From: a virus
Direction: 5' to 3' (one strand)
Length of the DNA: 20,133 bases
IMG/VR virus record: IMGVR_UViG_3300025645_000602
Coordinates: 1 to 20,133 of that record
The translations under genes were made by a program, and so were the position numbers. Under the pieces are notes generated by a model. It saw only the letters and a program-made list of their open reading frames with translations. It did no database searches and had not been told where the DNA came from. Positions 1-8,454 of this stretch are shown here, piece after piece (within the stretch, counting starts at the first letter, position 1; each line of letters starts with the position of its first letter).

Positions 1-3000
1 CTAGCGTTTGATATATCTATATTAGCTCTAGCAAATGGGTCTAAAAAGTTTTCTTTTACCCAAGCAATAGTTTCATCACCTTGTTTTCCTTTACCAGCAA
101 AGTACCTAGTTAAACCTACAAAGTCTTGAGCAGATGGTGGTATACCTAGTAAATTAAATTTACCTTTGTCAACACCTACAGCTCTAGCTTTAGTTTGGCC
201 ATATCTTTTTTCCGTACCAATACCTGTAGCTCTTTCAATTATATCATTAAAATCTTTATTAAGATTTTTTGATTTACTAAATTTAATTCTAGCGTCTTGA
301 GCTTCAGTATCAAGAGTTTTCATTTTATCTAAAACTCTATTGTTAAATAAATTATTTTTACTAAATTTAATTGTAGAAGGTAGTTTTTCATTATTTAAAA
401 CAGCAGGTTTAGCTATAGCTTTATTATAATCAGCATCAATAAAATTACCAGCATTATCTACGCCATAAATTTCATAAACAGTTTTACCTTGGTAAGTCAT
501 TAAAGAATTAGGATCAATACCAAAACCTACGTTAGCAACATTAGGATTAAAATATCTCGACCAAACATTGTCTTCTAGTGTCCAACCATCAGGTGTTTTA
601 CTTTTGTAAGAAAACTTTTTACCATCTACACCTATACCAGATAATTTATTATCATCAATGTTCAATAAAGCTCCTTGAAAATAATTACGTTCTATGTTTT
701 TAAAGTTTTTATTAACAGTTCCATTAGCAGCTTGAACAAATAAATATTTAGCCACTGCTGAAGCTGGTAAAGTATGTTCTTCAGTAAATAATTTCTTATT
801 AGTTATAGGGTCAAATAATTGACCTAATGAATAAAATTTAACCGGTGAACTTAATCTTATAAAATGACCTTGCCATGAAGATGTAGATTTTAAAAGTGCA
901 GCAACAACAGCTGCGTTTTCTTTTCCTTCACCTTTTTTTATAAATTTTTCAAATATTAAAAAAGTTTCTTTTAAAGCTTTTATTTTATTATCTTGTTGCT
1001 TTATAAACTTAATATCGTTAAACTTATTTTTTAAAGAAAAAACTTCTTTTTTATTTACTGTTTTAGTGTAAGGAGTTTTTGTAAATAAATCTTTCCACAT
1101 TTGAGTTTCTGGAGCAAAAGTATAACCTTCTTCTTTAGCTTGTTTTATCCACGCATTCGCTTCATTTACATTTTTAAAAAATACACTTCTATGGTAATCT
1201 CTACCTATTGTTTCTCCTTTGTTGTTTTTTATGCTTTTAGTAGTACCTTGGAAATTTCTAATAAATATTTCAGGTAATTCTTTAATAAGACCAGTTGTTT
1301 TTAATTTTTCTAAAAAAAATTCTCTATCTTTTCCTGATACGTCTAAATTTTCAACACCTAATATTTCCAAAAGATCACCCCAATCTTTATCATTAGCAGC
1401 AAAATCATTATCGCTTATTTCAAAAGATTTTTGTAAAACTGATTCATTAGCGTTTAATAATTCAGATTTACTAAACTTTAAATCAATAGGTCTTTTAATT
1501 GCTTTAGAAACTTTTTCTGTAGTTTGTGTTTTATCTACAAACTCTCTTTTTTCTACAATCTCTGGTTTTTGTATAGTTTCCATTGTAGCATCAAAAGCAA
1601 ACTCTTCTGCTAACGCTTCGGCTAACGCATCTTTTCTAGTACCTTTAGTCGATGTACCAACATCTCTACCTAAAAAGTAATTAATAAATTCAGCTTTAGT
1701 AATATCTTTTTTCTTAAATATTTTCTTACCTTCTTTAGTTTTTTCTCTTTTACCAGTGTCTTCAGCAAATTGTCTAAATCTTTTGTTTATAATATCTTGA
1801 GGTATAGCTTCATAAATATTTTCAAAATTATCTCTTAAAAATGTTTCATAAGCAGCTCTCGATCCTAAAACATCTTTAGCTATAGTAGTTTTAAGTTCTG
1901 TTCTAAAACCTTTTTGTAAAGCTTTTTTAAACTGAGGCGAGTCTACAGGTGGTAGTTTAGTACCAAACGTTTTTGTAACAGCATCAATAACCTTTTGTGT
2001 AGTGGCTTTATCTAGTTTGATTTTTTTCCTTAAACTTTCTTTTGCTTTTGTAGGTTTTTCTACAACCTGTTCGGTAACTTCTTCTGTTGTAGTGTCTGTA
2101 ACTCCTCTAGCTTCTGTAACATCCACTGTAAATTTTTCACCTAAAACTCTATTAGAAGCTTCTATAGCTCTAGCTGGTAAAAATTTATTTATATAAGCGG
2201 CTAATGGAACTCCGCTTTCTGGTTTATATTCTGATATTAAATCTAATATACCACGTTTACCAGTTTCTATTTCATCGGTTAACAATTGTCTATCAAAACC
2301 AGGAGCTTCACTTCTTCTTTGTACAATTCTATTTGTAATAGGTTTAAACTTTTCTATTATTTCAAAAGCGCCTTCTTTTCCTTTTTGTTCAAATATAGTT
2401 TGAACAGCATCACTATCTGATTTAGATAATTTAATATCTTCATCTTCAGGTGCTGTATCAATAGGTTTACCTTGTTGTATAGTGTTTTGATAATTTTTTA
2501 TAAATCTAAACACATCTTCACCGTCTTTTAATCTAAACATCCAGCTAGCATCACCAAATAATCCGCCTGAAAGATTATTAATAAATCCTTTTAAACCGGG
2601 CATAGAGGTTATATCTTGTATGTTTAAAACACCTAACGCAACAGCGTTATTTATTTGAGCGATAATTTCTTCAGCATCAACTTTTGCTTTTCCTCTTGTT
2701 CCATCTTGCTTAATTACTTTTCCTCTACCACCTTGTTTATAAAGTTCAAATCTTTGCATTAAAGTATTGTAATCTTTTTCGCTTATATCACCTAATTCTT
2801 TTTTGTTGTTTAAAATTTGTATAGCTTCATCTACAGCTTGCGCAGCCTCTTCACTTAGTTCTCCTTGCTCATTTACAACATTATTGTTTTTATTATATAT
2901 ATGAAAAAGTTCTTCTAATGGTGCAACAGCTGAATATCTACCGTCTGCTGAAGTTAAAGAAAATGCTATTTTTTGTTTTATAGCTGTATCATTTATTATA

Positions 3001-5822
3001 ATATTATTACCTATTTTAGCTGCATTAGCGCCAGCCTCAAATCTAGACTTTATTTGTTTTACAACTTCAGGATTAAACTGAGCTAACTGATCACCTATAT
3101 TGGTAACATCTTCTATCACAATATACTCACCATCTTTAGGCATCAATGTCATAGCTACATCAGTGTACATGTTATATAAACCAAAATCATACTGCAAATC
3201 AGGGTTTGTAATTGCATCGCCGTAAGTTTCCATAACTTCATTCATTGTATTTCTAGCTTTCATTTTGCTAGTATTCAATATTTGGCTTCTTTTTTTATCA
3301 ACTGATTTATATTGATCTATTAAGTTTTGTTTTGCTTTTTTACCAGCTTCAGATAAATCTCCAGTAGCACCTAAGTTGTAAGATGCTTTACCTATTTCTC
3401 TTAACTGTCTTGTTAAATCAGCAGCTTCTAAGATTTCATCTTCTGTAAGAGCAGCAAGTTTTTGCATAGACATAACATCATTGATAGCTAAACTTTCTAA
3501 AATAGATAATTTTTGTTTTCTAGCTTCAACAAGTTCTTTACCTTTTAATTTACCACTTTTTATACTTTCTTCTAAACTTATTAATTCTTTAACAAAATCT
3601 TGATTAGAATCAACTTCGCTTTTTATTCTAAACTCATTTTTTAAAATATTATTAATATTACCACCAGCTTTAGGAGCAAATATACCTAAAGTAGTTATAG
3701 CTGTATTAGCAAAAAATTCTTTATCAACACCTTCAATTAAGCTTTTGTTTTCATCTAAAACAATAATATCTAAAGCATTGTGACCAACCTGTGTTAAAGT
3801 TTCTTCTAATATTTCTACAGGCATTGCTTTTGTTACTATAGGTGATAACCCAGATAATGTTTTTTTTGCAACATTTACTCCAAAATTAAAAGGAGTATTA
3901 TAAAATTCTTTTTTAAATTCCTGTTTACCCATTTTTTTAACAAGACTTCTCGCGCCTGTTAAATAAGGTAATGTACCTAAGGTTTCTGCAACCGTAGCAA
4001 CCGTGCCATAACCATACGATGTAAAAGCTTTTTGAGTAAAACTATAGCTACTAACTCTTTCTAATTCTTCTATTTCTGTTTTAAGCTCTTCTTGTCTATT
4101 AAAATCTGTAGTTATAGACAACTGTTCTTTTAATTTAGGTAATTGTTTTTTAGCACTGCTTTCTGTCAATTCAATTTCTCCAAACTTACCACCAGTTTCT
4201 CCAGTAAAAAATATACCTTGAGCGGTCCTCATACCCAATGTTGTAAAAGCTTTTTGACTTTGCAGAGCTTTTTTCATTGTAGAATAACCTAAACCTTTAG
4301 CTGCGCTTATTCCTCTAGCTCCTTTTAAAGCTAAACCTCCAGGTATAAATGCAGTGGCTATTGATGGTGAATTGTTTGCAAACGATTCAGTGAACCAATC
4401 AAAAAAACCTACTTTATTGTTTCCTATATCATCTAGCGTGATGTTTTGCGGTATAGTTGTTTCTCTTTTTTCAGCAATACGTCTATTATAATCAACTGTA
4501 TTTTGTTTAATAACACCTAACATTTGATCTACAGCTTCAGTATCATCTAAAGAAATTTTTTGTATAGTTTTTAAATAACCTTGAGCAGCTAAAGAACCAA
4601 AGTTTACAGCACCTTGAACAAAAAACTCTTCCATAGCCATAGCTGTTCTTGCTCCTAGCGTGTAATCTAAACTTAAATTTTGCTCTAATATATTAGAATC
4701 AACAATATTTTCATAATTTTTTTGAAAGTCTTGTTTTAATAAATTATTTTTATTGTTAGCTTTTATTAATTGTGAATATTTTTGATCAAAACTTTGTAAA
4801 GTATACTCTTCTACTAAACTATTGTTTTTTTCTATTAATTCATTATAAGCTTGTTGCTGTTCTGGCAGCGCCAAATTAACATTTCCATCAGGAGAGTTTT
4901 GAATTATGTTAGTTACACCAGCTTGTATATTATTAAAAGCATCTTCGTATTTTTTAGTTTCTGCTTGATATTGAATTTCTAACTGTTTTATTCTATTGTC
5001 TTCGTTTTGTACGTATTTTATGGTAGAATCAATGTATTTTTTTTGATCTTCTTGTGTTTTAAACTTTTCACCCTCTCCAAACAGTGTCATTTTATTTTTA
5101 ACATCTGTAGGAACATCTCTTAACAATTGTTGTTGAACTTTATTTTTAGTAGCTATTTCAGTTTGCTGTTGTAATTCGTCTAACCGCTGTTGATTGTCTT
5201 CATTGTAACCTATTAATTCTCCAGTTTCATTATAACTTTTATATTGAGAAAATTTTTCAGGACCTAAATATTCTTCAATACTTTGACCAGGAAAAACCCT
5301 AAAGTCTTCATCTCTACCTCCTCTTCTACCTTTAGGTATATTGTCTAAATTAAAATAAGCATCAGCTAATTCTTTTGTATATTGTTCTTTAGGTATATTT
5401 GCTGTAGCATTTAAAATTTCATCTTCATATCTTTCAGCTTCATCTAAATTTCTAAGCCTTCTTAATTCTCCTAACAAACCAGATGGTGTAGAACTTTTAG
5501 TTTTGTATTTTTTATCTGTTTCTATTTTTAAATCAGTGTAGTTTAAACCCTTAGGATTAAACTTAGCTGTCATTTTTTCAGATTTTGTTTTAGGATCTGT
5601 AGAAACCGAAGAACCAGGATCCGAGGGTAATACCATATCGGATGCTATTTCCTCTCCTGCAACCGCATCCGGAACTACAGGTGTTGTCTTTGCTGATTCA
5701 TTGAGTTGTTTAAACTCTTGTTTTCTTAAATCAACTTGAGCTTGAATTTCTTCAGTTGGCAAACCTTGATCGGTTAATTGATCTACAAGTTGCTTTAGTT
5801 CTAAGATCTGCTGTTCGTTCAT
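1..5822 (-). CDS. Giant multidomain virion/cargo protein, N-terminal 1940 residues (partial)
   Basis: The reading frame opens at ATG (complement of 5820-5822) and stays open to the left edge, so at least 1940 residues are encoded and the C-terminus is missing. The first 350 residues are charged and Gln-rich and look helical or coiled coil. Small or hydrophobic stretches lie near residues 484-500, 600-622 and 700-720, and could contact membrane during ejection. Near 969-974 is L-E-E-L-F-H, a HExxH-like site with the first His replaced, followed by DAEEII at 1049-1054. Residues 1199-1211 (YKPESGVPLAAYI) match the spacing of the sigma-70 region 2 core. A short I/L-K-F/L-S-K motif starts at 1130, 1448, 1818 and 1846. 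Residues 1895-1940 resemble a segment I recall from giant proteins of uncultured marine phages. It is last in a row of three ejection-type genes, 6 bases after the previous stop. Likely packaged and injected with the DNA; enzymatic role unknown. Confidence 0.8.
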   Translation of the reverse strand, partial: MNEQQILELKQLVDQLTDQGLPTEEIQAQVDLRKQEFKQLNESAKTTPVVPDAVAGEEIASDMVLPSDPGSSVSTDPKTKSEKMTAKFNPKGLNYTDLKIETDKKYKTKSSTPSGLLGELRRLRNLDEAERYEDEILNATANIPKEQYTKELADAYFNLDNIPKGRRGGRDEDFRVFPGQSIEEYLGPEKFSQYKSYNETGELIGYNEDNQQRLDELQQQTEIATKNKVQQQLLRDVPTDVKNKMTLFGEGEKFKTQEDQKKYIDSTIKYVQNEDNRIKQLEIQYQAETKKYEDAFNNIQAGVTNIIQNSPDGNVNLALPEQQQAYNELIEKNNSLVEEYTLQSFDQKYSQLIKANNKNNLLKQDFQKNYENIVDSNILEQNLSLDYTLGARTAMAMEEFFVQGAVNFGSLAAQGYLKTIQKISLDDTEAVDQMLGVIKQNTVDYNRRIAEKRETTIPQNITLDDIGNNKVGFFDWFTESFANNSPSIATAFIPGGLALKGARGISAAKGLGYSTMKKALQSQKAFTTLGMRTAQGIFFTGETGGKFGEIELTESSAKKQLPKLKEQLSITTDFNRQEELKTEIEELERVSSYSFTQKAFTSYGYGTVATVAETLGTLPYLTGARSLVKKMGKQEFKKEFYNTPFNFGVNVAKKTLSGLSPIVTKAMPVEILEETLTQVGHNALDIIVLDENKSLIEGVDKEFFANTAITTLGIFAPKAGGNINNILKNEFRIKSEVDSNQDFVKELISLEESIKSGKLKGKELVEARKQKLSILESLAINDVMSMQKLAALTEDEILEAADLTRQLREIGKASYNLGATGDLSEAGKKAKQNLIDQYKSVDKKRSQILNTSKMKARNTMNEVMETYGDAITNPDLQYDFGLYNMYTDVAMTLMPKDGEYIVIEDVTNIGDQLAQFNPEVVKQIKSRFEAGANAAKIGNNIIINDTAIKQKIAFSLTSADGRYSAVAPLEELFHIYNKNNNVVNEQGELSEEAAQAVDEAIQILNNKKELGDISEKDYNTLMQRFELYKQGGRGKVIKQDGTRGKAKVDAEEIIAQINNAVALGVLNIQDITSMPGLKGFINNLSGGLFGDASWMFRLKDGEDVFRFIKNYQNTIQQGKPIDTAPEDEDIKLSKSDSDAVQTIFEQKGKEGAFEIIEKFKPITNRIVQRRSEAPGFDRQLLTDEIETGKRGILDLISEYKPESGVPLAAYINKFLPARAIEASNRVLGEKFTVDVTEARGVTDTTTEEVTEQVVEKPTKAKESLRKKIKLDKATTQKVIDAVTKTFGTKLPPVDSPQFKKALQKGFRTELKTTIAKDVLGSRAAYETFLRDNFENIYEAIPQDIINKRFRQFAEDTGKREKTKEGKKIFKKKDITKAEFINYFLGRDVGTSTKGTRKDALAEALAEEFAFDATMETIQKPEIVEKREFVDKTQTTEKVSKAIKRPIDLKFSKSELLNANESVLQKSFEISDNDFAANDKDWGDLLEILGVENLDVSGKDREFFLEKLKTTGLIKELPEIFIRNFQGTTKSIKNNKGETIGRDYHRSVFFKNVNEANAWIKQAKEEGYTFAPETQMWKDLFTKTPYTKTVNKKEVFSLKNKFNDIKFIKQQDNKIKALKETFLIFEKFIKKGEGKENAAVVAALLKSTSSWQGHFIRLSSPVKFYSLGQLFDPITNKKLFTEEHTLPASAVAKYLFVQAANGTVNKNFKNIERNYFQGALLNIDDNKLSGIGVDGKKFSYKSKTPDGWTLEDNVWSRYFNPNVANVGFGIDPNSLMTYQGKTVYEIYGVDNAGNFIDADYNKAIAKPAVLNNEKLPSTIKFSKNNLFNNRVLDKMKTLDTEAQDARIKFSKSKNLNKDFNDIIERATGIGTEKRYGQTKARAVGVDKGKFNLLGIPPSAQDFVGLTRYFAGKGKQGDETIAWVKENFLDPFARANIDISNA

Positions 5823-5828
5823 ATTAAA

Positions 5829-7520
5829 TTAAAATTTGATACCTTTATATTCTGCTAAAAAATCTCCATCAAAAGGATTTATTGTAACTTCTTTTTTCTT
5901 TCTATTCTTAATAATATCTTTAACTACTGCGTCTATTTGAGATGGTTTAAGTTTAGAAAATTGAGGTATTTCTAATAATAATTTTACCATAGCTTTTTGT
6001 TCTGGAAGTGTTTCACCAAAGTTTGAACTTACACCATCTTCTGTTATTTCAAAGTTAACTAATTCTTTTATTTGACCATCAGCTAATTTATTTTTTTCAC
6101 TTTTAATAAATTCTTCTCTGTCTTTTTCTCTAGCATTACTCTCTAAAATACCTATTTTTTTCATGTAATCTAAATCAAAAGTTTCAATTTCATTTATATA
6201 TTCAGTAGGAGTAATTAATCCACCATCATAATCACTAATGTAATCAAATTGTTGAGGACTTTCTGTTACACTCCTGTATAAATCCATAACACTGTTACCT
6301 TCTTTTAAGTAATTAGCAACGTTATTTAAATTTTGTTTTTGGCTTGCAATTGTTCTTTCTGCTGCAGTTCCTCTATTACTAGTTCCTGTAGAAACTTTTT
6401 TAAACGCTTGTTGTGGAATACTTTTTTCAAACTTTTCTTCCATTTTGTCAAGCATTTTGTTTTTAACTATTTCCAAAGACTCTTTACTTAATGATGTTCC
6501 TTGTTCGCTGCCTATTTTTAATTCATGATCATCCCCTTTTTCACGAAGTACATTATTGTAATAACTTTCTATAGCATTAAAACCAGTACCAGGCCCATCC
6601 ATTAAACTACCTTGATTAGAATATCCAGCTAATGTTGCTAAAACATTTTTTTCCATGTTTTGTCTAAACAAAGCTTTATTTGTATCTGTAAAGTCGTAAG
6701 TTTGAATAGCTTGACCATTTAAATTTATAACTTTTCCAGCTGTTAAGTAACTAGCAGCTTGGCCTCCGTTTATATAAGCAGTACCATTTTTGTCAATTAA
6801 TTTATCTTCAGTCAGCGTTGCGTTAAGTTCAGATGTTATACCTGGTATAATAGGTAAATCAGCTGACATTAAAGCCATTAAACTTTGTTGATAACCACCT
6901 TCTTTACCAAATTGACCTCCTGTCGAGTTTAAAACAATATCAAAAACCCCATTGTTATTAACTATGTTAATACCTAAATCCGAAGGTAATGTATCATTGT
7001 AAGTAGACATAAAAAATTTAGCTAATTTAGGATCTAGTTTTTTCATATCTATACCACCTTCAGCACCAGCTTTACCAGTAACACCTAGTTTTGAAAACAA
7101 TTCTCTTTTTTCTTGAAAAGACTCTAGTAAGTTTTTCATACCACCACCTTTGAAAAAAGTTTCATACTGTGCTAATTGAGATTGTAATTGTGCTCTTTCA
7201 GCTGGATTTTTAGAGTTAAGTAGTTGTGCTTTTATTCTAGCGCCTTGATCTACTAAACCTGACAAAGCAGGTTGTAAAGCAGGTTGTATATCAAAATCTT
7301 TAGAAGCAAGGTTTGCATTATTTAAATAATCTAAATTATATTTAGTTACATCATTTAATAATTTAAAGTTTTCTTCTTCTTTCTTTTTTCTTTCAGCTTC
7401 AGCTTTAGCGCCTAATGTGTCTATAACACCAGCTGTAGTATTTGAAATATTCTGTATAGCACTAGCAAAGTATTTTCCACTTTGTGAATCTACATATGTA
7501 ACTGGATTTCTATAACTCAT
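5829..7520 (-). CDS. Putative internal virion / ejection (cargo) protein, 563 aa
   Basis: I recognise no catalytic domain. The N-terminus (PVTYVDSQSGKYFASAIQNI, residues 6-25) is followed by a Lys/Glu-rich stretch near 40-52 and a mostly helical, Gln- and Leu-rich region to about 150. The middle (about 160-300) looks more beta-rich and the rest charged and helical. There is no signal peptide or clear membrane segment. It sits between a T7 gp14-like small ejection protein upstream and the giant cargo-type protein downstream, with only 2 and 6 bases between the genes. Assignment to the ejection/cargo group rests on this position and composition. The start is ATG preceded by an A/T-rich leader without Shine-Dalgarno sequence. 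Confidence 0.6.
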   Translation of the reverse strand: MSYRNPVTYVDSQSGKYFASAIQNISNTTAGVIDTLGAKAEAERKKKEEENFKLLNDVTKYNLDYLNNANLASKDFDIQPALQPALSGLVDQGARIKAQLLNSKNPAERAQLQSQLAQYETFFKGGGMKNLLESFQEKRELFSKLGVTGKAGAEGGIDMKKLDPKLAKFFMSTYNDTLPSDLGINIVNNNGVFDIVLNSTGGQFGKEGGYQQSLMALMSADLPIIPGITSELNATLTEDKLIDKNGTAYINGGQAASYLTAGKVINLNGQAIQTYDFTDTNKALFRQNMEKNVLATLAGYSNQGSLMDGPGTGFNAIESYYNNVLREKGDDHELKIGSEQGTSLSKESLEIVKNKMLDKMEEKFEKSIPQQAFKKVSTGTSNRGTAAERTIASQKQNLNNVANYLKEGNSVMDLYRSVTESPQQFDYISDYDGGLITPTEYINEIETFDLDYMKKIGILESNAREKDREEFIKSEKNKLADGQIKELVNFEITEDGVSSNFGETLPEQKAMVKLLLEIPQFSKLKPSQIDAVVKDIIKNRKKKEVTINPFDGDFLAEYKGIKF

Positions 7521-7522
7521 AA

Positions 7523-8449
7523 TTAATCAAATAATGGATTAGTAACAGCAAAAGGATTGTTTGATGCTATTGGAGTACTGCTTACAACTCCAGATGAAGG
7601 AGTTGAAAAAGAACTAACTGTGTTAACAGGTGTTCTAGGTGTTGAAGAACCCAAAGCACCGCTGGTTATTAATGATCCAGCTATATTACCTAAACCACTA
7701 ATCATACTAGAGCTTATAGCAGCTCTATCTGCAGAGGCTTGAGCAGCTTGTTTTTGTGCTCCTGAAATTTGAGCTGACACTCTATCTAATTGCTCACCCT
7801 CTCTTCTCTCTCTTGTTGAGAACATGAATTGTTTACCAGCAACACCTGCTTGTTGTAATCTTTGAGCTTCACTCATACCAATGTTTTGTATTCGTTGAGC
7901 TTCAGCCATTTGTAATCTTTCTAAATTAGCTTCTCCTTGTGCTCTTCTTATTTCGTTTTGCGCTTCTTGCTGCTCTATACTAGCTGACACACCTTTTTTA
8001 CTTTGTAACGCAGCTTGTGCTAAAGCAGTAGCTCCTCCAGCACTAGCACCTGTGGCTCTTAATGTATCTAATGTATTAGCTAAAGCAATATCAGCTTGTT
8101 CAATTTGCATTTCAGCAGCTTGGGTAGCAACACCTAAGCTAGCAAACGGATTTGAAACCATACCACTTAAATCTTTTGCCATACTTGAAATGTCTGTAAC
8201 ACCTTCATATGGGTTTATAATAGCTTGTCTACTTTTTTCAAGACTATCAAGCTTACCTTCTAATCTTCTTTTTTCAGCCATTGCTCTTCTTTGTCTACGT
8301 CTAGCGGCTCCGCCTCCAAAAAGACCAGATATTAAATTTATACCAGCTCCAATACCGGCAACAGCTAAAGCACTTAATGGCTCAGCCATCACAACCCCAT
8401 GCGGATTACCGAAAAACCACTCGTATATTTGTATTAAAATTTCTTCCAT
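7523..8449 (-). CDS. Putative internal virion / DNA-ejection protein, 308 aa
   Basis: The protein has a short amphipathic N-terminus, then an Ala/Gly-rich hydrophobic segment at about residues 23-47 ending in a basic run (AARRRQRR), a layout typical of small ejection proteins that enter the host envelope (T7 gp14 and P22 gp7 types). Residues about 100-240 are Ala/Gln-rich and helical, with the segment SKKGVSASIEQQEAQNEIRR that I associate with podovirus internal virion proteins. The Ser/Thr/Gly/Pro-rich tail is probably flexible. A second possible start is Met21 (MAEPLSAL, at 8389), just before the hydrophobic segment; neither start has a Shine-Dalgarno sequence, and I kept the longer form. 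It is the first of three ejection-type genes. Confidence 0.65.
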   Translation of the reverse strand: MEEILIQIYEWFFGNPHGVVMAEPLSALAVAGIGAGINLISGLFGGGAARRRQRRAMAEKRRLEGKLDSLEKSRQAIINPYEGVTDISSMAKDLSGMVSNPFASLGVATQAAEMQIEQADIALANTLDTLRATGASAGGATALAQAALQSKKGVSASIEQQEAQNEIRRAQGEANLERLQMAEAQRIQNIGMSEAQRLQQAGVAGKQFMFSTRERREGEQLDRVSAQISGAQKQAAQASADRAAISSSMISGLGNIAGSLITSGALGSSTPRTPVNTVSSFSTPSSGVVSSTPIASNNPFAVTNPLFD

Positions 8450-8454
8450 ATTAT

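Noticed and set aside
1219-1680. 153-codon plus-strand open frame
   Set aside because: Antisense to the giant virion gene; Ser/Leu/Phe-rich composition typical of the complement of a Lys/Glu-rich coding strand.
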